From CAUSWF01 sp963535465 (lineage in GTDB: Bacteria > Bacillota_I > Bacilli_A > RF39 > UBA660): 64,000 bases of DNA. Location: NCBI GenBank assembly GCA_963535465.1, contig CAUSWF010000001.1, forward strand, positions 112,225 to 176,224, in the 5' to 3' direction. Below, piece by piece: positions 43,207 through 52,761 of the stretch; positions within the stretch are counted from its first letter, which is position 1; each line of letters starts with the position of its first letter. A program made the position numbers and the translations under genes. The notes under the pieces are model-generated. The model saw only the letters and a program-made list of their open reading frames with translations, did no database searches and was not told the DNA's origin.

Positions 43207-44107
43207 ATTTACCTCCTATTATATTTTCTACAATTTTTACTGCAGATTTTTTTGAATTTGTTCCCATTATAAATCCATTTGGATGACAAAAATCCACATC
43301 TTTTTCTTTCGTTAATTTAATTAAATCTTCTTTTTCTTTACCCCACCAAGTAGATGGTATTTCTAATCTTGCTTTTTTATCACTAAGAGATTTAGAAAGT
43401 GTTTTTATACAGTATGGACTTCTAGGTGAAGGATATATTACAAATAATATATTATCATATTCTTCTTTACCAATAATTGAGTCTTCATATGGCATATATT
43501 CATCTAATAATAAATAATCTTTTTTATTATCTTTTAAGATTTTTTCTAATTTCTTTTTAGCTATTTGTTTACCTATTACATTTTCTAATATTTCTTCTAT
43601 TATTTTTGATGATAGAGAAACAGCTTTTAGAAATTGGACCCCTTCATCTTGAATACTATTAAATGCAGGATTAAATATTTTTATTACATCACTTATTGTT
43701 TTTACTTTATAATTTGCTTCAATCTTTGGAAATTCTCCATTATCTATTGCATCAATTTGTTCTACTAATTCTTTATCGAAAGCATTAAAGATTTCTTCTA
43801 TATCTTCTATTCCAATATTTTCTAAATACTTTCTTCCAAACTCTTCCCATAATAATCCAAATGATGAGTACTTTATACCATTTGGTCTTATTTTTGCATT
43901 TAAATAGTGATGGTCGAATTTGCCTTTACCAATATCATATACTATCTTATTATTTAAATCTTCATCTTCTATTTCGCATGCTCTATATAGATAAATATCA
44001 CCAAGATACTCATCTAAAAAAGCTGTTGCGAATACTTCATCTGCATGAAATGTACCACTATGTGTTATGGCGTTTGCTTTATTTTTGTCTTCTACTAATA
44101 TTACCAT
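43184..44107 (-). CDS. MYG1/UPF0160 family protein
   Basis: A 307-residue member of the MYG1 family, DHH-like phosphoesterases described as 3'-5' RNA exonucleases in eukaryotes. Seen: the metal-binding N-terminus THSGTFHADEVFATAFL, VYDIGKGKFDHHYL (His-His), KYSSFGLLWEEFG and the C-terminal CHPNGFIMGTNSKKSA. Length is normal for bacterial members. No role in bacteria is settled. GGTGATAAT precedes the ATG. Confidence 0.9.
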   Translation of the reverse strand: MVILVEDKNKANAITHSGTFHADEVFATAFLDEYLGDIYLYRACEIEDEDLNNKIVYDIGKGKFDHHYLNAKIRPNGIKYSSFGLLWEEFGRKYLENIGIEDIEEIFNAFDKELVEQIDAIDNGEFPKIEANYKVKTISDVIKIFNPAFNSIQDEGVQFLKAVSLSSKIIEEILENVIGKQIAKKKLEKILKDNKKDYLLLDEYMPYEDSIIGKEEYDNILFVIYPSPRSPYCIKTLSKSLSDKKARLEIPSTWWGKEKEDLIKLTKEKDVDFCHPNGFIMGTNSKKSAVKIVENIIGGKYEEIDNN

Positions 44108-44119
44108 ATTATCACCTTT

Positions 44120-45307
44120 CTAATTTATACTTGCATCAAGTCCAGCTGATATTCCGGATATCCATGCGAATGTTAAATTGTATCCGCCACATTTACCTGA
44201 AACATCTAATAATTCTCCTGTTAGATATAAGTTTTCTTGTTTTAGAGATGCAAAAGTTTGTCTATTTACTTCTTCTAATGATACTCCGCCAGATGTTGTT
44301 TGTGAATCTTCAAAACTACCATGTCCTTCAACTTTGAAACGATAGTCTGTTAGAAGTTTTATTAAAGAAGGAATATCTACTTCTTCTATTTTAGCATCTT
44401 CTTTTATATTTAATATTTCAGTAAAAGCTTTTATTAACTTTAGATTTAAAAATCCTTCTAATACTTTGATGCAATTTTCTTCTTTTCTTTGCTTAAAAAA
44501 TTCTACTGCCATGATTGGTTCAATAAACGGCATAAAGTTTATTCCTATTTCTACTGATTTATTTTCCTCTTCTATAGCTTGAGTAGATAAATTAAAAATA
44601 CATATTCCACTTAAACCATTCCTAGTTAATTGTAATTCGCCTTCTTCAGTATCTACTACTTCGTCATTGCAAATTAAACTAACTTTAGCATCAACTCTTA
44701 TACCAGCCCAAATTGATTGTAGTTTATCATTTCCTTTTAAATATGTTAAGGCAGGTCTTGGTTTTATTATTGTATGATTGAACTTTTTAGCAAAATCATA
44801 ACCATCTCCAGTTGATCCAGTTATAGGAGAAGCCATACCTCCAGTTGATATTATTAGAGAATCAGCTTCTACGATATCACTACCTTTTATTATAAATTTA
44901 TTATCATATGAAATATCTTCTATATTAAAATTATATTTCACTTTTATTCCCAAGTCTTTTATTTTATCCTCTAATATTTTTTTAATATTTTCTGATTTAT
45001 TAGAATAAGGATAATAATATCCATTCTTTATTTTAGGTATAATACCAAGACTATTAAAAAAGTCTAATACCATATTTATATTTTCTATGGATATTATTTC
45101 TTTTAATAGTTTTGGAGTAGTTGATGAATACTTTGATACATCTTGTATCTCATTAAAATAGTTGCATCTACCATTACCAGTTGCAAGTATTTTTTTACCT
45201 AAAATATTATTTTTTTCTAGTATTATTACTTCATTATTTTCTTTTTTAGCAGATATAGCTGCGACCATCCCTGATGCTCCTCCGCCTATTATTACAATTT
45301 TCTTCAT
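44120..45307 (-). CDS. HI0933-type NAD(P)/FAD-dependent oxidoreductase
   Basis: A 395-residue flavoprotein of the HI0933/BaiN-like family. The FAD-binding Rossmann motif GGGASGMVAAISA opens the protein; then KKILATGNGRCNYFN, IISTGGMASPITGSTGDGYDFA, and the C-terminal TSGGVSLEEVNRQTF and GELLDVSGKCGGYNLTFAW motifs are all characteristic. The substrate is unknown. AGAAAGGAT precedes the ATG. It stands about 10 nt after the transglutaminase-like gene. Confidence 0.93.
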   Translation of the reverse strand: MKKIVIIGGGASGMVAAISAKKENNEVIILEKNNILGKKILATGNGRCNYFNEIQDVSKYSSTTPKLLKEIISIENINMVLDFFNSLGIIPKIKNGYYYPYSNKSENIKKILEDKIKDLGIKVKYNFNIEDISYDNKFIIKGSDIVEADSLIISTGGMASPITGSTGDGYDFAKKFNHTIIKPRPALTYLKGNDKLQSIWAGIRVDAKVSLICNDEVVDTEEGELQLTRNGLSGICIFNLSTQAIEEENKSVEIGINFMPFIEPIMAVEFFKQRKEENCIKVLEGFLNLKLIKAFTEILNIKEDAKIEEVDIPSLIKLLTDYRFKVEGHGSFEDSQTTSGGVSLEEVNRQTFASLKQENLYLTGELLDVSGKCGGYNLTFAWISGISAGLDASIN

Positions 45308-45317
45308 AATATCCTTT

Positions 45318-46916
45318 CTATAAACAGATTGATGTCTTTGATACTTCAGTATATCCTTCCATCATCTTAGCACTAACAATAACTTTTTGTAAGATTTCTG
45401 TTTTTATTTCTTCTGCATAGATATATTCTAATGCTTTTTTATATTCTACTTCTTTGAATAGAGTTTTTATTATGTTCCTTATTATCTTTTCATTTTCTGT
45501 TATTATAGTTTGATTAAATAATATTTTATAAAATCTTTTTGAAAATTTTTGATTCGATATAACACTATTTATAGGTGATATTTCATTTTTATATTTATTT
45601 GATATAAGCGAACGCATATAGTGATTATATTTTTTTAATGGATCTTTGTCTTTGCTATTTTTACTTAATGAGTCCCATGTCGGATCAAATATATATAAAC
45701 CCTCTATTCCATATTTATCATCTTCTACTTTAACTATTAATCTTTGGTGTTTTATTTTATCATCATTATCAGGAATAACGGTTGAATAACTACATGATTT
45801 AATACCAATTTCTTTTAGTAATTGTCTTAGTAGCTGGGAGTAACCCACACATACTATTTTACTAGTTGCGATAACTGAATGTATTAATCTGGAATTTTTC
45901 TTATCATTATTATCATCTTCATATGGAAGAGATTTAACTATATCATATGCAATAGTTATCTTCTCTAAGTTTGATGAGTTTTCTGGTATTAAACTTTTAT
46001 AATAATTAAGTGTATTCCTCATATTTATGAATTCTTCTATTGTTGCGATAGCCGATATGTCATAATAGTTATTCTCTGAATAGTTAATTTTTATATTGAT
46101 AGAATTATCTTTACTATAATTATTTATTTCTTCTAATTCTTTATAGTCTTTATTATCTAATACTATAACTATGTTTTCTATATTTTTATATAATTCTTTA
46201 AATGCTTTTATATATTCTAATATTTTATTATTTTTTACTGATATATGCATTTCTTCTTTATTATTAAGCAATATAAATTCTTTATTTCTGCCTAGTATTA
46301 CATAGGTATTTTCATCTATTTTTTGTTCTTTTATAGAGTTTATTAAATCTTTTGAATTTATTTTTTCTAAATCTGCGAGTATTTTAAGACTTTTTATATT
46401 TTGTTGAGAATTAGTTATAAGTTCTATGTCTTTATACTTTATATATCTATTTATATAATCTATTTGAATAGTATTTTCTTTTATATTAAATTCATCACTT
46501 AATTCGAAATTTTCTATATAAGCTTTTTTTAATTTTAATTTATTTAATACTTTTTCTATTTGTTCTATTTCTTCTATATTTGAATCAGTTATTGTTAATT
46601 CTTCTATATTTTTATAATTTGATAAATTTAATTCTTTTAATATTTTAAATGGTATTTTTAATTTATTAACATTAACACTTAAATTTCTATCTATTAATTT
46701 TACTATCTCATCACTATATATAAACTCTAGTCTATCTGGAATTTTTGAAAGATATTTTTCTATATCTACTTCTTTATATTCACTATTTCTTAGTATTTCT
46801 AGAGTAGATATTTCATATATTTCTACATTTTCTTTTTGTAGATTTTCCTTTATTTTATCTATAGAATTATTTAATAATTCAAAATATTTTTTATATAAAT
46901 ATTCTATTGTTTTCAT
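45318..46916 (-). CDS. LRR-like / transglutaminase-like protein
   Basis: A 532-residue protein from the ATG at 46916, six bases after the mraY stop; an upstream in-frame start would lie inside mraY and is rejected. Residues about 85-150 have leucine-rich-repeat-like spacing (LKELNLSNYKNIEELTI). The C-terminal part (about 340-450) is a transglutaminase/papain-like domain: Cys in KIVCVGYSQLLRQLLKEIG, His in KHQRLIVKV, Asp in IFDPTWD. No signal peptide is seen, although many relatives are exported. Protease or transglutaminase activity is possible; the substrate is unknown. The ribosome-binding site is weak. Confidence 0.8.
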   Translation of the reverse strand: MKTIEYLYKKYFELLNNSIDKIKENLQKENVEIYEISTLEILRNSEYKEVDIEKYLSKIPDRLEFIYSDEIVKLIDRNLSVNVNKLKIPFKILKELNLSNYKNIEELTITDSNIEEIEQIEKVLNKLKLKKAYIENFELSDEFNIKENTIQIDYINRYIKYKDIELITNSQQNIKSLKILADLEKINSKDLINSIKEQKIDENTYVILGRNKEFILLNNKEEMHISVKNNKILEYIKAFKELYKNIENIVIVLDNKDYKELEEINNYSKDNSINIKINYSENNYYDISAIATIEEFINMRNTLNYYKSLIPENSSNLEKITIAYDIVKSLPYEDDNNDKKNSRLIHSVIATSKIVCVGYSQLLRQLLKEIGIKSCSYSTVIPDNDDKIKHQRLIVKVEDDKYGIEGLYIFDPTWDSLSKNSKDKDPLKKYNHYMRSLISNKYKNEISPINSVISNQKFSKRFYKILFNQTIITENEKIIRNIIKTLFKEVEYKKALEYIYAEEIKTEILQKVIVSAKMMEGYTEVSKTSICL

Positions 46917-46921
46917 AAGTT

Positions 46922-47902
46922 CTATAACCAAACTGCAAATACTATTCCTGCCATTGCGACTATTACACCTGCGATCCAGAACATATTTACTATATCTCTT
47001 TCTTCCCAACCTATTTTTTCAAAGTGGTGATGAATTGGTGTCATTAGGAATAGTTTTCTTCTAAAGATAATAACCCATAAATTTTGTAGTATTACACTTA
47101 GTGTTTCTATTACAAAAAGTGAGGCAACTACAAGTAGAGTTATTTCTCTGTGTGTTAATATAGCAACTGTTCCCATTACTCCTCCTAGAGCAAGTGAACC
47201 AGTATCTCCCATAAATACTTTTGCAGGATTATGATTAAACATTAAGAAGCCTAATAATGACCCTGCTAAAACCATTAAAAATATTCCAATTTCTTCAAAT
47301 CCTACTGTTAATGATATCAATGAGAAAGCAACGAATGCTATGGCTGATAATCCTCCTGCTAAACCATCTAATCCATCAGTTAAATTAACTGAATTTGATG
47401 ATCCTACTAATACAAACAATATGAATATTCCATATAGCCACTTCATTTCTATGTCGATACCAAGGGTTGCGACTGCTAGAGAAGTCTGCCCTCCGCTTCT
47501 CATATAAATAAAGAAAAATCCTATTGCTATTATTACTTGCATAAATAATTTTTGATAAATAGTTAACCCTTCATTATTGCCTTTTTTTACACTTAATATA
47601 TCATCTATAAAGCCAATAATTGCATATCCTATAAATACTAGTAATACTATTCCAAGATTAGCTGTATAATCTATTTTTTTGGCAAATATTAAATATGCTA
47701 TTGTAAGTAGCGAACCTAATATAAATATTAGTCCACCCATAGTTGGAGTTCCTTCTTTTTTCTTATGAGTAGTTCCTACATATGATGAAATTTTTTGACC
47801 TAATCTTAATTCTTTTAATAATGGCACGATTAAAAATCCTAAAAATGTCGATACTAAAAAGCCTGCCATTAATGCTATAACTGTTTTTGTTAAAAGTAAC
47901 AT
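46922..47902 (-). CDS. mraY: Phospho-N-acetylmuramoyl-pentapeptide transferase
   Basis: A 326-residue membrane enzyme making lipid I from UDP-MurNAc-pentapeptide and undecaprenyl phosphate. Seen: GTPTMGGLIF, the catalytic Asp pair region GFIDDILS, NLTDGLDGLAGG, VFMGDTGSLALGG and the HHHFEKIGW motif near the end; ten hydrophobic segments. I start at the ATG at 47902, preceded by GACGAGG; a TTG 21 nt upstream includes that site. It belongs to the cell-wall cluster but is separated from the PBP gene by three small genes. Confidence 0.97.
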   Translation of the reverse strand: MLLLTKTVIALMAGFLVSTFLGFLIVPLLKELRLGQKISSYVGTTHKKKEGTPTMGGLIFILGSLLTIAYLIFAKKIDYTANLGIVLLVFIGYAIIGFIDDILSVKKGNNEGLTIYQKLFMQVIIAIGFFFIYMRSGGQTSLAVATLGIDIEMKWLYGIFILFVLVGSSNSVNLTDGLDGLAGGLSAIAFVAFSLISLTVGFEEIGIFLMVLAGSLLGFLMFNHNPAKVFMGDTGSLALGGVMGTVAILTHREITLLVVASLFVIETLSVILQNLWVIIFRRKLFLMTPIHHHFEKIGWEERDIVNMFWIAGVIVAMAGIVFAVWL

Positions 47903-47988
47903 AATATACCTCGTCTTTATCAAATTATACCATAATTTTATAGTCTATTTTTTCTTAATTTTAATGCTATACATTAATTTACAAAAAA

Positions 47989-48003
47989 AGACCTATGAGG
48001 TCT
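47989..48003 (-). terminator. Terminator after the coiled-coil gene
   Basis: AGACCT and AGGTCT pair around a 3-nt loop at the stop codon; seven T follow on minus. Confidence 0.7.
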
Positions 48004-48631
48004 ATCTTGTCTTTGCATTATCATCTTCAATAATACTATTTATCATGTCTTTTATTTCATTCTTTTTGTTTTGAACAATTGAGTCAGATACTTCTTTTAC
48101 TTCAGCAGTTCTATTTTTTACAGACCATTTAGTGTCCTTTTCTATTTCTGCCATAAATTCTTTTGTTAATTTAATATTTTCAATTGTTAAAGGTGTTGAT
48201 ATAGTTTCTTGTTTTGTCATATCTCTAAACTTATTTAATGTGTTTAATTCTCTTTGAAGTTTTACAATTTTCTTAGATACTTTGCTCATTTCAGCATATA
48301 TTCCAAGTAGTGCTCCTTCAGTCTCAGGCTTTTGTTTTAGAGATTCGACTGTATCCATTAATATATCATAATCTTTTTTATAATTACTTAGTCTTTCTAT
48401 AAGAGACTTTTCATAATCTTTACCTGATAAAGTATCTTCTGCTGATTTTTTTAAATCATCACTATGTTCCTTTATAACTTCGTTTTCTTTAATACTTTCA
48501 TATGCTTCTTCTAACTTCATTAATTCCTTTTTAAACAAATTTAAGACAAGAGAATTAGAAGTATCTTTTTCCAATTCTTTTATTAATGTTTTTTTATGTT
48601 CTATTTCTTTTTGTATTAATTCCTTTTGCAT
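48002..48631 (-). CDS. Hypothetical coiled-coil protein
   Basis: A 209-residue, Lys/Glu-rich protein predicted to be almost entirely helical with long coiled coils (about 1-75 and 100-145). I take the ATG at 48631 because AAAGGAGAG stands just ahead of it; an upstream ATG 18 nt earlier would encode that site. No membrane segment. It ends the transcript from the mraZ promoter before a terminator and mraY. I do not recognise a family; a role in cell division would be a guess from position only. Confidence 0.7.
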   Translation of the reverse strand: MQKELIQKEIEHKKTLIKELEKDTSNSLVLNLFKKELMKLEEAYESIKENEVIKEHSDDLKKSAEDTLSGKDYEKSLIERLSNYKKDYDILMDTVESLKQKPETEGALLGIYAEMSKVSKKIVKLQRELNTLNKFRDMTKQETISTPLTIENIKLTKEFMAEIEKDTKWSVKNRTAEVKEVSDSIVQNKKNEIKDMINSIIEDDNAKTR

Positions 48632-48632
48632 T

Positions 48633-48878
48633 TTACTCTCCTTTAGCATATGCTAGTACCTGTTTAAATAACTCTATTTCTTTAGCTGTTGTTACTTTAT
48701 TTAGTGTATCATGCCCTTTAGCTGGATCAAAATATGATATGTACAAATTCTTTCTACCATCAAATTCTTCATCTGTGTATCCTACATATACTCTATTATT
48801 TTCTCTTACTTCAAAAGTAAATAATATATTACACTCTACTAATTTTCCTTCTTTTTCTATTACAATTTTTTCATTCAT
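48633..48878 (-). CDS. DUF1292 domain protein
   Basis: An 81-residue acidic protein with the DUF1292 layout: MNEKIVIEKEGKLVECNILF, an RVYVGYTDEEFDG strand pair, LYISYFDPAKG and a C-terminal helix. I start at ATG 48878 because other family members begin at this point; an alternative TTG 21 nt upstream lies inside the previous gene. Function unknown. One base from the coiled-coil gene. Confidence 0.8.
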   Translation of the reverse strand: MNEKIVIEKEGKLVECNILFTFEVRENNRVYVGYTDEEFDGRKNLYISYFDPAKGHDTLNKVTTAKEIELFKQVLAYAKGE

Positions 48879-48885
48879 AAATTCT

Positions 48886-49350
48886 TTATTTGATTTCAAA
48901 ACTCATATGACCTTTCTTAATATCTTCTTTAGCAGTTATCGCAATAGTATATGAATAGTCTTCTTTTGTTTTGGCTTTCAAAATATTTTCTAGAGTGTTA
49001 TTTTTAATATTTTTAAACTTGTTATTTTCATATAATTTGAAGTCCATATTATCTCCTACTTCAAATTTTAATATATATTTTAATTCATGTTTATTAATGA
49101 TTCCTTCTCTATAATTTCTTATTTTGAATCTATAATTCATTAACTTCCCTTTTTTTAAATCTTCTATATTAATAGTTATCTTGTCATTTATAGTATTATT
49201 TTCTAATAAAGGTATTACTATATTGCTTTTTTCTTGTTTACTTATTCTATCTTTTTTATTTAAATATATTATTCCTAATGCTACTACTGTACATAGTAAA
49301 AATATAAATATTACTAGTAGTATTTTATCTAATTTGTCTCTTACTTTCAT
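48886..49350 (-). CDS. Membrane-anchored extracytoplasmic protein of unknown function
   Basis: A 154-residue protein with an N-terminal membrane segment (about 12-33) and a beta-rich outer domain rich in Lys/Ile/Asn. I start at ATG 49350, with AAAGGAGAG just ahead; a TTG 18 nt upstream would encode that site. It lies about 45 nt after the PBP gene and before the DUF1292 gene. I do not recognise the family; a cell-envelope role would fit its location but is inference. Confidence 0.7.
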   Translation of the reverse strand: MKVRDKLDKILLVIFIFLLCTVVALGIIYLNKKDRISKQEKSNIVIPLLENNTINDKITINIEDLKKGKLMNYRFKIRNYREGIINKHELKYILKFEVGDNMDFKLYENNKFKNIKNNTLENILKAKTKEDYSYTIAITAKEDIKKGHMSFEIK

Positions 49351-49396
49351 ATACTCTCCTTTATACAATTTAATTATACTATATTAGTTTTTAAAA

Positions 49397-51526
49397 TCAA
49401 TATTTTTTGCCTGCGACTATTTTAATATTAGAATTTGGAGTTAGTGGATTCCCTTTTTCTGGAATGGTGTTTTTTACGTATCCTTCTCCTTCTATTTCTA
49501 CTTTTAATTTTAGTGCTTTTAATATTGCAGTAGCATCTTTTACTGATAGATTTGTTAAGTCAGGAATAGTTTCTATTTTTTCAGTTACAAGATATAGTGT
49601 AGCAGCAGATGATGTTTTAATATTCGGAGAAATTGATTGATAAATAACTTTTTGACCATTACCTATTACTTGATGTTTTATTCCTTTTGAATTAATTTCA
49701 TCTAAGACTTTATAAATGTTTTTATTTAAATAATTACCAATAGTATAAGATACAGTTTTACTAGATTCTATCTTACTTTCTGTGCCATAGTATTTTGATA
49801 AATTTTCAACTATTTCTTTTACAGCTCTTGCGATTGGTGTTTGTTTTCCACCACTTGGTCTTTTTATTGATGCATATATTATTATCTTAGGATTAGATTT
49901 TGGGTATACTCCTAAAAATGATGAAATAATATCTTCTTTACCATTTAAATATCCGCCTTTGCCAGCAATTTGAGCTGTTCCTGTTTTTCCTATTAGTTCT
50001 CCACTTGGAATCTTATATCCAGAACCTGTCATTCCAGGGTCATTAACACACGAATTCATAAGTGACATCATTTTAGAAATAGTTGCCTCTGATGCGATTT
50101 TTTCTTCTGCCTGCTGTTTAGTTTTTTCTGTTTCTACTTCTTTTGTCTCTGGGTTTACTATTTTTGATACTAGAAATGGTTTTAATACTATTCCATTATT
50201 TGTAAGCGCAGTCATAGCTTGAACATTTTGAATTGGGGTTGTTGTGATACCTTGTCCAAATCCTGCATTAAATATTTCGGTTTCATATTTAAAGTTTAAT
50301 GATCCTGGTGATTCATCTGGTAGTTCTATTCCTGTTTTTCTACCAAATCCTAATCTCTTATAATAACTTCTCATTAGGCTTGAATTTAATGTTTTTTTAA
50401 TTAAGTTTATTACTCCTACGTTAGAAGATAAGGCATATCCTGTATCATATGATATTTTCCCCCATCCACTTCTTTGCCAGTCTCCTATTTCTGTACCATC
50501 TGTTGTTTTAAACACACCTGATTCATATGTGTCAGCTCCATTATATTTGCCTGTTTCAAGAGAAGCCATATAGGTAAAAGTTTTCATAGTAGATCCTGGT
50601 TCGTAAGGAGATGATACTAACTGATTTACATAGTTAGTAATATTTCTTTTGTTAGGATCAAAATCAGGTGCAGTAGAAGAAGCGACTAGTGCTCCTGTTT
50701 TAGCATCTAATATTGTGATATTAAACCAATCATATGAAAATTCTTTTGATACATTATCTATAGCTTGTTCTACAAAGAATTCTGTTGATGAATCTATAGT
50801 TAAATATATGTCTTTTCCTGGTATTGCTTTTTTTTCAATAATTGGTGTTCCTGCGATACGATATCCTCTTAAGTCTTTTTGATATGTTTTATATCCATCT
50901 TCTCCACTTAAAATCTTATCATATTGTTTTTCTATGCCCATTTCTCCTTTAATTACTCCATCTTTTGTAACAGCATATCCAATTACATATGATGCAAATT
51001 CTCCTTTTGGATAATATCTTTTATAACTTTCAATAAAATCAAGTCCAGGTAATTCTAATGCTTCTATCTTTTGTTTAGTAATTTCATCTAAATCTTTACC
51101 ATATTTTCCAAACTCCGTTTGATATAGTCCTTCTTTTTTTATTCTAGATAGTATATCATCTTTTGGCATTTTTAATATTTCGCTTAATTTTTCTGCAGTT
51201 AATTCTTTATCTACTACGTGCTGAGGTCTATTCTTATCGCGTGTTCTTTTCTTGTCCAAATATGCGATTAATTTGTATGACGATACTGTTTCTGCTAAAA
51301 CATCGCCTCTTGAATCATAAATTGTTCCTCTTTTTGCTTTTATTATTTCTTTTTTAGTTGTTCTTTTCTTTGCTAAAGATTGCAAATTGATACCATCTAT
51401 TTCTTTAGATGTTGATAATTCCATTGTTCTATATATAAATATTGCAAAAGTTATGAACGCAACAAAAAAAAGAAGAGAAACAATCAATTTTTTAGAATTA
51501 ATTTTATCTTGTTTTCTCTTCTCCAT
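49397..51526 (-). CDS. Penicillin-binding protein transpeptidase with PASTA domains (PBP2x/PBP2B/SpoVD type)
   Basis: A 709-residue class B PBP for septal or elongation peptidoglycan cross-linking. Membrane segment about 13-32; dimerisation domain 50-230; transpeptidase with Ser312 and Lys315 in GSTMKTF, SSNVG and KTGTAQI. Two PASTA-like repeats close the protein (about 595-640, weak, and 645-709, EGEGYVKNTIPEKG). Located right after ftsL, as pbpB/ftsI is in Firmicutes. Only one such gene is present here, so whether it is the division or the sporulation type cannot be decided, though position favours division. Confidence 0.94.
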   Translation of the reverse strand: MEKRKQDKINSKKLIVSLLFFVAFITFAIFIYRTMELSTSKEIDGINLQSLAKKRTTKKEIIKAKRGTIYDSRGDVLAETVSSYKLIAYLDKKRTRDKNRPQHVVDKELTAEKLSEILKMPKDDILSRIKKEGLYQTEFGKYGKDLDEITKQKIEALELPGLDFIESYKRYYPKGEFASYVIGYAVTKDGVIKGEMGIEKQYDKILSGEDGYKTYQKDLRGYRIAGTPIIEKKAIPGKDIYLTIDSSTEFFVEQAIDNVSKEFSYDWFNITILDAKTGALVASSTAPDFDPNKRNITNYVNQLVSSPYEPGSTMKTFTYMASLETGKYNGADTYESGVFKTTDGTEIGDWQRSGWGKISYDTGYALSSNVGVINLIKKTLNSSLMRSYYKRLGFGRKTGIELPDESPGSLNFKYETEIFNAGFGQGITTTPIQNVQAMTALTNNGIVLKPFLVSKIVNPETKEVETEKTKQQAEEKIASEATISKMMSLMNSCVNDPGMTGSGYKIPSGELIGKTGTAQIAGKGGYLNGKEDIISSFLGVYPKSNPKIIIYASIKRPSGGKQTPIARAVKEIVENLSKYYGTESKIESSKTVSYTIGNYLNKNIYKVLDEINSKGIKHQVIGNGQKVIYQSISPNIKTSSAATLYLVTEKIETIPDLTNLSVKDATAILKALKLKVEIEGEGYVKNTIPEKGNPLTPNSNIKIVAGKKY

Positions 51527-51534
51527 ATTATCTC

Positions 51535-51822
51535 CTATTGATCCAATCTTTTAATATTATTATTATTATATCTTAATCCTTGTTGCTGTGCAACTTCTCT
51601 GATTTTATTAAGAGATGCTAATTCGTTTATTGCCATAGTAAGTGATTCATTTTTCTTCTTTTGACGTTCTATCTCTTTTTTCTGGCGCTCTACTTCGAAA
51701 TTATATTTAGAAAGTGTTGATTTTGCAAAAACAGTTGTAAATGATACAGCAACAATTAAAACTAGTATGTATGTATACCAAATCTTTTTAATACTTGTTT
51801 TTTTCTTAACTTTCTTTTTCAT
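51535..51822 (-). CDS. ftsL: Cell division protein FtsL-like
   Basis: A 95-residue bitopic protein: basic N-terminus (KKKVKKKTSIKK), one membrane segment (about 14-33) and a coiled coil (QKKEIERQKKKNESLTMAI). Sequence is weakly conserved in this family; the call rests on size, topology and position between rsmH and the PBP gene. It would form the FtsL-DivIC-type complex with partners encoded elsewhere. AGGAGATAAA precedes the ATG. Confidence 0.85.
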   Translation of the reverse strand: MKKKVKKKTSIKKIWYTYILVLIVAVSFTTVFAKSTLSKYNFEVERQKKEIERQKKKNESLTMAINELASLNKIREVAQQQGLRYNNNNIKRLDQ

Positions 51823-51830
51823 TTTATCTC

Positions 51831-52757
51831 CTATTTTATTCTTTCTATTACTCTCATCCTTGCAGATCTTGCTCTTGGATTTTTTTCTATTTCTTCTTTA
51901 GTTGGTGAAATTGAAGCTATTTCTTTATAGTCCGGCAAATATTCTTCTGGAATATTTGGCATTCCTTTTACGATATCTGGTATTTTAGATACTTCTTTAA
52001 ATAAATGTTTTACTATTCTATCTTCTAGTGAGTGGAATGTAATTACTACTAATCTTCCTCCGACAGATAACATACTAAGTGCATCTTTTAGTGCAGGTTC
52101 TAAAACATCAAGTTCATGATTTACTTCTATTCTTATTGCTTGAAATATTTGTCTAGCAGGATGTTTGGCAATTCTAAATTTCATTGGTACTGCTGTTTTT
52201 ATTATTTCTACTAATTCAAGAGTTGTATCAATTTCTTTTATCTCTCTTGCTTCTACTATCTTTTTAGCAATATTTCTAGCAAATTTATCTTCTCCATATC
52301 TTCTAAATATGTCAGTTAATTTATTTATATCATATTTATTTACTACGTCATGTGCAGTAAGTTTTGCTTCTTGATCCATTCTCATATCAAGATAGGCATC
52401 TTTATGATATGAAAAGCCTCTATAATCTTCATCTAATTCTGGAGATGATACTCCTAAATCAAATAAGATTCCATCTACTTTATCTATTTTTCTATCATTT
52501 AATTCTTTTTTTAAGTTTACGAAATTATTTTTAATAATAGTGAAGTTAGCACCAATAGGCTTTAGCCTATTAGTGCTGTAGTTAATTGCTTCACTATCTT
52601 GGTCAAAGGCGAATAAAAACCCCTTTTTTATTCTATCTAAGATGTTGCTAGAATGTCCTCCATAGCCAAGTGTTGCATCTACTATTATAGAATTGTCTCG
52701 TAACTTCAATTCTTCTATAGCTTCTTTTAGCAAGACACTGATGTGTAATTCTTCCAT
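51831..52757 (-). CDS. rsmH: 16S rRNA (cytosine-1402-N4) methyltransferase
   Basis: A 308-residue SAM-dependent enzyme. Seen: HISVLLKEAIEEL, the SAM-binding DATLGYGGHSSNIL, FAFDQDSEAI, GILFDLGVSSPELDEDYRGF, KHPARQIFQAIRI, VITFHSLEDRIVK and the C-terminal NPRARSARMRVIE. All family blocks are present at normal length. It follows mraZ by four bases, the conserved order. GGAGAGTGA precedes the ATG. Confidence 0.97.
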   Translation of the reverse strand: MEELHISVLLKEAIEELKLRDNSIIVDATLGYGGHSSNILDRIKKGFLFAFDQDSEAINYSTNRLKPIGANFTIIKNNFVNLKKELNDRKIDKVDGILFDLGVSSPELDEDYRGFSYHKDAYLDMRMDQEAKLTAHDVVNKYDINKLTDIFRRYGEDKFARNIAKKIVEAREIKEIDTTLELVEIIKTAVPMKFRIAKHPARQIFQAIRIEVNHELDVLEPALKDALSMLSVGGRLVVITFHSLEDRIVKHLFKEVSKIPDIVKGMPNIPEEYLPDYKEIASISPTKEEIEKNPRARSARMRVIERIK

Positions 52758-52761
52758 AAAA

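Noticed and set aside
43861..44337. Long plus-strand hydrophobic open frame across MYG1 and the flavoprotein
   Set aside because: It is antisense to two well-supported genes; Leu/Tyr-rich shadow frames are common opposite Lys/Asn/Asp-rich genes here.
46922..47009. Longer N-terminus for the transglutaminase-like gene starting at 47009
   Set aside because: It would lie fully inside the mraY frame; the ATG at 46916, just after the mraY stop, gives a compact gene.
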